Shown piece by piece: positions 47,062 to 54,147 of a stretch of DNA of 64,000 nt. The DNA is taken from contig DAIMDW010000002.1 of the NCBI GenBank assembly GCA_036725605.1, positions 124,001 through 188,000 of the forward strand. The letters run 5' to 3'. How positions within the stretch are numbered: the first letter of the stretch is position 1; each line of letters begins with the position of its first letter. Source of the DNA: CALBTQ01 sp036725605 (GTDB lineage Bacteria; Lernaellota; Lernaellaia; Lernaellales; Lernaellaceae). Position numbers and translations under genes: made by a program. The notes under the pieces were generated by a model. The model had not been told where the DNA came from. It did no database searches and saw only the letters and a list, made by a program, of their open reading frames with translations.

Positions 47062-48767
47062 ACGCTCCTGAAAAAAATCTTCGCCGGGAGGCGTTGTATT
47101 TGTTCATCGCCGTGGCAATTGCGCTTGCAGCCGCGGGGCGTTCGCTCTGGCAAGGCGGGATTCCGGCGGGACACGACGCGCTGGAATATCCCGTTCGCCT
47201 CGCCGAATTCATGATGAACCTCAAAGCGGGAATTCTGTTCCCCGCCTGGGCGCCCGACCTGAGCGACGGATACGGGCAGCCATTTTTCATCTTCAACCCG
47301 CCGATGTCCTATTACCTCGCCGCGATTTTCAATTTCCTCGGCTTCTCCCTGGCCGCTTCGTGGAACGCGATGGCGCTGGCGACGCTTTGTATGATGGCGG
47401 TGTTCATGTACCTGTTCGCCCGTGAATATTACCCGGGCAGAGGCGCGCTGCTGGCCTCGGCGTTGTATGTCTGTGCCCCCTACACGCTCTGCGAAATCTA
47501 CGTGCGCTCGGCACTGGCGGAATTTCTGGCCATGGCCTGGCTGCCGCTTTGTTTTCTGGCCGCAAAGAAAACGGTGGAAAACCGCAAGACGCGTTTTGCC
47601 GCCTTGCTTTCCATCAGCACCATGCTTTTGCTGCTGACCCATAACCCGGCGGCGTTGATCTGTGTGCCCTTCCTCGCTTTGTACGTGATCTATCTGTCGG
47701 TAGCGAACAAAACATGGCGCGGCCTTTTCCGCTCAGCCGGGGCCGGTCTGGCCGGCATCGGACTCTCGGCCTATTTTCTTCTGCCCGTCTTTTTCGAAAA
47801 GCACCTGATTCAGGTCGAGCAGTTGCGCAGCGACTCGGTCCTCGAATACGCCAACCACTTCCTTTATGCGTCGCAGTGGATCGTCCCCAATTGGCAATAC
47901 GGGCTGTCGGTCCCCGGCATCAACGACGGCATGCCCTTCCAGATCGGGATCGTTCACCTGATCGCCATCGGCTGCGCCGTGATCGGACTTTTCCCGGCGC
48001 GTAAAAAACACCCGGCTATGTTTTCGGCATTCGTCTTTTTCGCCGCCGCCGCCCTGCTCAGCCTTTTCATGACCCATCACTTCTCCAAATTTATCTGGGA
48101 CCGGATCGCCGCATTGCAATACATGCAGTTCCCCTGGCGCTTTCTGGTTTTCACCGCCTTTGGCGCGGCCATGCTGGGGGGAGCGGCGGTATTGCTGCTG
48201 GAGCGAGCGGGCGGCGCTTTTCCCGCGATCGCCTTTGCCGTTGCCCTGGTCGTGGTCCTGGCCTTTCCCCACGCCCGAGGCGCGAAATCGCTGACCTTGG
48301 ACGACCACCGGTTTTCCGCCGGAAACATCGCCCGCCAGGGATTGAGCGCCACCACGCGGAGGGAGTACCGCCCCGCCGATGCGCCGGCGCGACTTCCCTT
48401 CCGACATTCCCTGATCGAACTACAGGACGCTCAGGTGAAAATCATCAGCCGGAAACCGAACGAACTGACGGCGCGCATCGAATCACCGGAAAGCGGTTGG
48501 GGGTTGATCAGGCAGTTTCATTTCCCCGGTTGGCGTCTTTGGATCAACGGCAAGCCCGCGGAATTGAAAGTCGACCGTGTGACCGGAGCGATGACGTTCC
48601 CGGTTCAGACCGGCGGCAACGATCTTCACCTGCGCTACGTCGGCACAAGGCTACAGCGAATCGGCAAGATGATCTCGCTCATTCTGGCCCTGTCGGGCTT
48701 CCTTTTCGTGATCGTTTTTAGGCTTCCCCGGCTTCGTTCCGTACGGACCGGCCGGGATCGATTATAA
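47058..48767 (+). CDS. Multi-spanning membrane protein, PTPS_related family
   Basis: The protein has 569 aa, beginning at GTG 47058 that overlaps the upstream stop (GTGA). The first loop, HDALEYPVRLAEFMMNLKAG then PDLSDGYGQPFFIFNPP, is a textbook match to the PTPS_related pattern (D-x-x-x-x-x-x-R...G-Y-G-x-P-x-F). About ten TM segments follow, then a YfhO-like periplasmic tail (FHFPGWRLWINGKPAELKVD). It is a paralogue and cotranscribed partner of the preceding gene, so the two may act as a heteromer in envelope polysaccharide or lipid glycosylation. That role is inferred. Confidence 0.8.
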   Translation: MNAPEKNLRREALYLFIAVAIALAAAGRSLWQGGIPAGHDALEYPVRLAEFMMNLKAGILFPAWAPDLSDGYGQPFFIFNPPMSYYLAAIFNFLGFSLAASWNAMALATLCMMAVFMYLFAREYYPGRGALLASALYVCAPYTLCEIYVRSALAEFLAMAWLPLCFLAAKKTVENRKTRFAALLSISTMLLLLTHNPAALICVPFLALYVIYLSVANKTWRGLFRSAGAGLAGIGLSAYFLLPVFFEKHLIQVEQLRSDSVLEYANHFLYASQWIVPNWQYGLSVPGINDGMPFQIGIVHLIAIGCAVIGLFPARKKHPAMFSAFVFFAAAALLSLFMTHHFSKFIWDRIAALQYMQFPWRFLVFTAFGAAMLGGAAVLLLERAGGAFPAIAFAVALVVVLAFPHARGAKSLTLDDHRFSAGNIARQGLSATTRREYRPADAPARLPFRHSLIELQDAQVKIISRKPNELTARIESPESGWGLIRQFHFPGWRLWINGKPAELKVDRVTGAMTFPVQTGGNDLHLRYVGTRLQRIGKMISLILALSGFLFVIVFRLPRLRSVRTGRDRL

Positions 48768-48780
48768 GCTCCTGTACTTA

Positions 48781-49500
48781 CTAGTTGACCATCCTCACAT
48801 ACAGAGGCTTCTCTTCGGTCTCCATCTGAGGATTGGAAAGCAACTCTTCCTGCAATTCCAATTCTTCATCTTCCGGATACACCTCTTCCGCTGTATCGAC
48901 ATCGGTCACTGCGGTCATAATGCCGCAAACGACATAGGTGCGAACGTACAAGGTCTCGGTCGTACTGGTGTTGTAGAAGGTGCAATAGCCGCTTGTGTCG
49001 TTCATTACCCTGGCATTCAGCCGCAGGTACTCTTGGTCGCTATCAACATAACAACCCAGGGAAATGAGGCGCATGCCTGAGCTTGTATAAGCGCAGGTCT
49101 GGGTGTCCCGTTGATAGAGCGTTTCCGGGGCCAGGTAATATTCGTTGCTGCTGGATTTGTACCATTTCATGGTGGTGCCGCCGTCCGGGCCGCTCGGTCC
49201 GGATGGTCCGCTCGGACCGGAAACAGAATTCGCCGCACCGCTGGGGCCTGACGGGCCGGTCGCACCGGTCGGGCCGGTCGGTCCGGTGGGGCCGGTCGGT
49301 CCGGCGGGGCCGCTTTCGCCTGTGGAACCGGTTAAGCCGGTTGCTCCGGTCGGGCCGGTCGGACCGGCTGCTCCATCGGGTCCGGAAGGACCTTCAGGTC
49401 CCTGAAGAATGGCTCCGGCTTTTATTTCCATTCCGATGGCTACGGCCAGGGAAAGGACCAGAATCCCGACGACAAAAAGCAGAATCTTCGAATATTTCAT
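48781..49500 (-). CDS. Collagen-like (Gly-X-Y) repeat protein, third of a tandem set
   Basis: The protein has 239 aa from ATG 49500, with GGGGAGG 6 nt upstream. One N-terminal membrane or signal segment (~5-27) is followed by about 75 residues of uninterrupted G-P-T/S/A-type triplets (~33-107), enough for a collagen-like triple helix. A C-terminal domain with spaced Cys (TCAYTSSGMRLISLGCY, YCTFYNTSTTETLYVRT, YVVCGIM) and a short acidic tail complete the protein. The C-terminal domain is shared with the two upstream paralogues and probably trimerises the helix. Probably a surface fibre. Confidence 0.85.
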   Translation of the reverse strand: MKYSKILLFVVGILVLSLAVAIGMEIKAGAILQGPEGPSGPDGAAGPTGPTGATGLTGSTGESGPAGPTGPTGPTGPTGATGPSGPSGAANSVSGPSGPSGPSGPDGGTTMKWYKSSSNEYYLAPETLYQRDTQTCAYTSSGMRLISLGCYVDSDQEYLRLNARVMNDTSGYCTFYNTSTTETLYVRTYVVCGIMTAVTDVDTAEEVYPEDEELELQEELLSNPQMETEEKPLYVRMVN

Positions 49501-49517
49501 CACATTCCTCCCCTGGC

Positions 49518-50156
49518 CTAATATTCGCCGTCAAGGTTGTCGATGGAACCGGTGTCTTCCTCGTCTCCGTCACCCTTGTATTCCTCGATGTTCATGCAGA
49601 CGGCGGATGAGTATACCGTCTTTGATTCGGCGGAATCATTGACATAGATGCACCTGACGGATTGATCATAGATGCTTGTCGCGACCAGATAGACCCCATC
49701 CGGCTCATCAGGGACATAGCAATCGGCGCCGATGGCCATGTAACCGGTGGCGCAGGAATCGCTCCAGGCCAGGCGGTAAGAACCGGCCGTCACTGAATAG
49801 GACGCATAGCTCGTACGAGTAATCGTGGCCGCTCCATCAGGACCGGTGGGGCCGGAAGGACCGGACGGACCCGAGGGACCGCTTGCGCCCGTAGGACCAA
49901 CCGGACCCAAGGAGCCCTCGGGGCCGGTTGCTCCCGTGGCGCCGGCTTCGCCGGTGGCTCCGGTGGGACCGGTAGCGCCGACCGCTCCGTCGGGGCCGGT
50001 CGGACCGGTATCGCCATCAGGACCGGTAACTCCCGAGGGGCCGGCGGCTCCGTCCTCCCCCTGCAGGGCGGTGGTTGCTTTATTATTTCCAGTGGCCGCC
50101 AGTGCAATTACGGCAGCTACCAGGACAATGAACAACAGTATGTAAATCTTTTTCAT
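49518..50156 (-). CDS. Collagen-like (Gly-X-Y) repeat protein, second of a tandem set
   Basis: The protein has 212 aa from ATG 50156, with GGGAGAG upstream. The N-terminal hydrophobic segment (~4-20) is followed by about 75 residues of Gly-X-Y repeats, then the conserved Cys domain (SCATGYMAIGADCYVPDE, RCIYVNDSAES, YSSAVCMNIEEY) and a short acidic tail. It lies 63 bp after the lipoprotein paralogue and 17 bp before the third member, so it is likely the middle gene of an operon. Confidence 0.85.
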   Translation of the reverse strand: MKKIYILLFIVLVAAVIALAATGNNKATTALQGEDGAAGPSGVTGPDGDTGPTGPDGAVGATGPTGATGEAGATGATGPEGSLGPVGPTGASGPSGPSGPSGPTGPDGAATITRTSYASYSVTAGSYRLAWSDSCATGYMAIGADCYVPDEPDGVYLVATSIYDQSVRCIYVNDSAESKTVYSSAVCMNIEEYKGDGDEEDTGSIDNLDGEY

Positions 50157-50219
50157 CAACGACTCTCCCTTTCTCGGCGTTTCTGCTCAGATTTACTCCC
50201 AAGAACCCATGCCGGCATC

Positions 50220-51314
50220 CTATTGACCCTCATCTTCGCTCGCCTCCACGCAAAGCGCGCTGGCAAAGATGTCATAGGATGTGCTCGCGGAATTGTTCAT
50301 GTAGCTGCAGTAATATTTGTTTTCGTCCGGATCGGCGCCGATCTCGGCAATCAATATCTCCCCGGAAGCGGGTGAGGTATAGCAGCTTCCCTCTGTTACC
50401 CTATACCCGGCGGTGCAAGCGGGAGAATAAAGACCGACGTGGGATCCGGGGGAAACGGTGGTCGTCGAATAACTAGTCCGGTAGTAGTGGACCACATCGG
50501 AGGCGCCTGCCGGGCCGCTTGGCCCGGAAGGTCCGGTCGGGCCGTTGGGACCGGTGGGACCTGACACGCCGGAATTTCCAGCAGCACCTGTCGGGCCACT
50601 GGGGCCGCTGGGGCCGGTGTCGCCGGCAGGTCCGGTGGCGCCGGCAGTTCCTTCGGCGCCGGTAGGTCCGGCGGGGCCGGTGGAACCTTCGGGGCCGGTC
50701 GGGCCGGTTGCGCCCTCATTGCCCCGGGAGAATTCCAAATCCGCTTCGGCGGTCTCTTTCGTCGTGGTGGCCAGCGAAAGAGTGAACAACGTATCCCCGC
50801 CGTCGACCCAGGTCTCGAGGCTGGCGCATAACGTCGCCTCGAGTTCCGTAGCCGTTGCGCTGGCGATGGTCAAATCGCAGGTGTTCGCCGGGATCGTCTT
50901 GGAAGTCAAAGTGGCCGTCACCGAATCCAGATTTTCTCCGGTAACGATCAGTCCGTCATAAATACGCCCGGCTGTGGTGGATGAATTGCCGGTCACCGAT
51001 GTGATCGACGGCGAAATGTCATCGTCGTCATCCGCGGAATCATCGTCGGACGTGTCGTCGTCGGATGTGTCGTCATCCGTGGTGTCATCGTCCGTGGTGT
51101 CGTCGTCCGTGGTGTCATCATCGGTAGTGTCGTCGTCATCATCCGTGGTGTCGTTGTCATCATCCGTGGAATCGTCGTCATCATCGGTGGTGTCGTCGTC
51201 CGTAGCGTCGTCGTTGTCATCGTCATCATCGTCTCCGCATGTACACCCAAGGGGCACGGAGAAAAGCGCAATCAGGATAAGAAAAAGAAAGAAGTTCTTA
51301 CCGATTTCCTTCAT
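50220..51314 (-). CDS. Collagen-like lipoprotein with Asp-rich linker, first of a tandem set
   Basis: The protein has 364 aa from ATG 51314, preceded by GGGAG; the longer frame lacks a signal. The signal peptide ends at a lipobox-like VPLGC (followed by TCGDD), then comes about 75 residues of DDDT/DDDD linker and an IPT/TIG-like beta domain (PSITSVTGNSSTTAGRIYDG, VTGENLDSVTATL). About 75 residues of Gly-X-Y collagen repeats and the shared C-terminal Cys domain (ACTAGYRVTEGSCY, YYCSYMNNSAS, FASALCVEAS) follow. It is probably the outer-membrane anchor member of a three-protein collagen-like fibre. Confidence 0.85.
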   Translation of the reverse strand: MKEIGKNFFLFLILIALFSVPLGCTCGDDDDDDNDDATDDDTTDDDDDSTDDDNDTTDDDDDTTDDDTTDDDTTDDDTTDDDTSDDDTSDDDSADDDDDISPSITSVTGNSSTTAGRIYDGLIVTGENLDSVTATLTSKTIPANTCDLTIASATATELEATLCASLETWVDGGDTLFTLSLATTTKETAEADLEFSRGNEGATGPTGPEGSTGPAGPTGAEGTAGATGPAGDTGPSGPSGPTGAAGNSGVSGPTGPNGPTGPSGPSGPAGASDVVHYYRTSYSTTTVSPGSHVGLYSPACTAGYRVTEGSCYTSPASGEILIAEIGADPDENKYYCSYMNNSASTSYDIFASALCVEASEDEGQ

Positions 51315-52040
51315 TGCACTCCCATCCTTTCGTTGATTCGGGGGTTCACAATAAACGTTCCGCACCAAGCCCCCCGGGCGCGATACCCGGAAAAGCCACC
51401 CTTCGCCCTTGATATATCGTCAAATTCGAGATGCAATAACAAATTTTATGCATATCCCGCTCGACAATCCAACAGCAATTATTTGTAGGGGCAATAGCGG
51501 TAAATGTCATCTGTTTTTGAGGAGCGAAAACAGACTATGAGTTGGCGTCGAAATATTTATCTCATTCAGTGGATGGCCTACCGGGTATCTTTCTTGAGCC
51601 CGGGTTCTACCATCTCAAATACCAATTCGGGCTTTCCGAACGCCATACTCGACAAAAGCCCACTCTCCCTATCCCAGAACATTTCACATTACAGTAACCA
51701 ACCATAAACCTTTGTTTCATTGAAATCAACCATGGTTACAATAATTAGGATACTCGTTTGAGACAGTCAATCAAATAACGATAACGTGCCAAGTAATCGC
51801 AATTATGGCCGAAGACGGCCCTATACGTCCCGACGTTCTATTCGATCCAGCGTGATGTGCGTGCCAGTCTGCCGTTCCCGGGATAATCAGACGCCGGATG
51901 CCATGGTCTTGACGTCGCCGCCGAAGTGGATAATCTTTTTGCAACGGTTTTTTCAACAGACAACAACTTGATGTTCGATTGGGGCGTCGCCGACGGTGCA
52001 TGACAACGGCGGAAGATCCCTTCGGGAAAGGCGGCAAATC
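51315..52040. other. Intergenic region, about 725 bp, no gene supported
   Basis: AT-rich in the middle, including the block CATTGAAATCAACCATGG. A 67-codon frame at 51504-51707 has no ribosome-binding site or similarity that I recognise. The region separates divergent transcription units and may carry both promoters. Confidence 0.4.
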
Positions 52041-53198
52041 GTGAAACCCATTCGTATCGGCGTAATCGGTTGCGGAAAAATCGCACGTATCGCGCACCTG
52101 CCTCATTTCGCGGCAAATCCCAATTGTATTATCACCGCCGTGGCCGACCCGGACGTGAAATACCTCGCGGCCGCGCAACGCAAATACCGAGTACAGCATG
52201 CCTTCCGCGATCCCTCGGACCTGCTGCGCAACGGGCCGGTAGACGCGGTTGTCGTTTGCTCGCCCAACTGGGTGCATGCGGCGCAGGTTGTCGAAGCGGC
52301 GGAACGCGGACTGCATGTATTGTGCGAGAAGCCGCTGGCGACCAGTCTGGCCGACTGCGAGCGGATGACCGAGGCCTGCGCCAAGGCCGGCGTGACGCTT
52401 CAGGTCGCGCTCCAGAAAAGGTTCCACCCGGCGTTTCAACTGGCGCGCGAGATGATCGAGGCCGGTGAACTGGGCGAGGTCTTTCAGATCAGTGTCGACT
52501 GGAACCACTACATTCCTGATCTGGAAACGTCATGGCTTAAGAAAACCCTCGGCTTTCTTGAGCGACGCGGTTTGGACGTATTGAAGGACTGGGGCGCCTG
52601 GCGACTCAACGATCCGCGCGCCGGCGGCGGCGATTTTATGGATCACGGTCCGCATTACCTCGACCTTTTCCGCTTCCTGCTGGGCGATTTCGATCTCGTT
52701 TCAGCCGAAATGAAAAAGGTTTTCCCCTCACGCGTGCACGAGGACCACGCGCTGTGCACGGTGAGATTCAAGTCGGGCGCGCTCGGGCACATCGAGCGGA
52801 CGCAGAACGTCGTGTCCCGACCCTATGGGCACGAAACCGGCGCCATTCATGGCACGCGCGGCTCACTGTACTTCGATTCCCCGCATGAATACTCCCTGGG
52901 GCATGTGCGCCTGTATCGCTACCGCATGCGCAACATCGTTCTGGACAGCCGTTCGCGCATTCGCGTGCCCAGCGGCAAGAAACACCGCTCCTATCAGAAA
53001 CAGGCCGATCTTTTTGTGGCGAGACTGGCGGACCGAGGCTTGGATGAGGTCGGTTTTCCGGCGACGTGGGCGCCGACCGGCGAGGATGGCGTGCTGGCCG
53101 TCGAAGCGGTGCTGGCCGCCTATCTTTCCAGCCGTGAAGGCCGAAAAATATCCTTCCCCCTCACCGTCGAAGATCGCCGGCTTATCGAAGGCGAATGA
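52041..53198 (+). CDS. Gfo/Idh/MocA family NAD(P)-dependent oxidoreductase
   Basis: The protein has 385 aa from GTG 52041, preceded by AAAGGCGG; an upstream in-frame GTG at 51996 adds residues without similarity. The Rossmann motif is IRIGVIGCGKIARIAHLPHF, and the family signature CEKPLATSLADC contains the catalytic-region EKP. The C-terminal domain has GGGDFMDHGPHYLDLFRFLLG, with the D/H pair expected for dehydrogenases of this fold. It oxidises or reduces a sugar or sugar derivative; substrate unknown. No pathway partner is adjacent. Confidence 0.9.
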   Translation: MKPIRIGVIGCGKIARIAHLPHFAANPNCIITAVADPDVKYLAAAQRKYRVQHAFRDPSDLLRNGPVDAVVVCSPNWVHAAQVVEAAERGLHVLCEKPLATSLADCERMTEACAKAGVTLQVALQKRFHPAFQLAREMIEAGELGEVFQISVDWNHYIPDLETSWLKKTLGFLERRGLDVLKDWGAWRLNDPRAGGGDFMDHGPHYLDLFRFLLGDFDLVSAEMKKVFPSRVHEDHALCTVRFKSGALGHIERTQNVVSRPYGHETGAIHGTRGSLYFDSPHEYSLGHVRLYRYRMRNIVLDSRSRIRVPSGKKHRSYQKQADLFVARLADRGLDEVGFPATWAPTGEDGVLAVEAVLAAYLSSREGRKISFPLTVEDRRLIEGE

Positions 53199-53296
53199 TC
53201 GGCCGTTGAAGGGTTACAACAAACACGCCCTACATGATAGTCTTCCCTTTGAAGAAGATGAAAGATTACTTTACGTTTGCCTAGGGGTGCGAAAAA

Positions 53297-53956
53297 GTGA
53301 AATCTATGAATCCCTATAATCACAAAACACGAATAACGGCCGCGACGCTCGGCACGTTGCTTGGTTTGGCCGGGTTCATCAACCATGGAATATTTGAGAT
53401 CATGCAGGGCAATAAGCCGACCAACGGATTTTTCATCGAAGCGATCGGAGAAGCCCATAGATTCTGGACACACGGGACGGAAGGCGCCATTACCGTTATT
53501 CCCAATTTTTTACTAACAGGCATCGCTGTTTCGCTGGTCAGTCTGGCGATCATTGTCTGGTCTTGGAAATTCATTCATACAGAGCACGGGGCAACCGTGT
53601 TTCTTTTGCTTATGTTGGCCCTGACGCTGGTCGGCGGCGGCATCGGGCATATTGTATTATTTCTGCCGACCTGGGGTTATGCGACGCGGATCAACAAACC
53701 GTTATCGTGGTGGCGGAAGGTTTTGACGCCTACCGCGAGCAGCGTACTGGCGGCACTATGGAAGCCGATGCTGGTGCTGACAGCCCTATCCTGGATGACG
53801 GTAATGGAATTAGGGATATTTGGTTATTTTCCCGGGGTAACCGATCCGGACGTGCTTTTGAATATTACTTTCGGTTTCGTCCTGTTGACCGTTTTGCTTG
53901 CCAATGCAGCGTTTATCTGTTCCTTTGCTGGTGAACCGGATTTGTCATCCGAGTAG
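53297..53956 (+). CDS. Six-TM membrane protein, unknown
   Basis: The protein has 219 aa; GTG 53297 or ATG 53306 could be the start (AGGGGTG upstream). About six hydrophobic helices carry polar loops such as INHGIFEIMQGNKPTNGFF, GEAHRFWTHGTEGAIT and GGGIGHIVLF. The conserved-looking His/Glu residues could bind a ligand or metal. I do not recognise the family and no operon partner is evident. Confidence 0.65.
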   Translation: MKSMNPYNHKTRITAATLGTLLGLAGFINHGIFEIMQGNKPTNGFFIEAIGEAHRFWTHGTEGAITVIPNFLLTGIAVSLVSLAIIVWSWKFIHTEHGATVFLLLMLALTLVGGGIGHIVLFLPTWGYATRINKPLSWWRKVLTPTASSVLAALWKPMLVLTALSWMTVMELGIFGYFPGVTDPDVLLNITFGFVLLTVLLANAAFICSFAGEPDLSSE

Positions 53957-54147
53957 TCTCGCGCCACATAGTCCAGAGACGATGCGGCATGCCCACTTTT
54001 CACCCAAAGCGAAGAATGAGTCAGTCCGGAAGCTGTGCTCCGGCCTTTGATTTTTTCGCGCCCTTTCGTTTCCTTACGCTTTTCGCGAAAAATCGCGACG
54101 TTCTCCAGGCACAATTAAAATAAATCCGCGCGAACACTTTGGTTCAC

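Noticed and set aside
49145..49405. Plus-strand Gly-Pro-rich frame in the collagen region
   Set aside because: GGNCCN triplets read similarly on both strands; the minus-strand genes have signal peptides, ribosome-binding sites and the shared C-terminal domain.
51504..51707. 67-codon frame in the 51.3-52.0 kb intergenic region
   Set aside because: No ribosome-binding site or similarity; composition like surrounding noncoding DNA.
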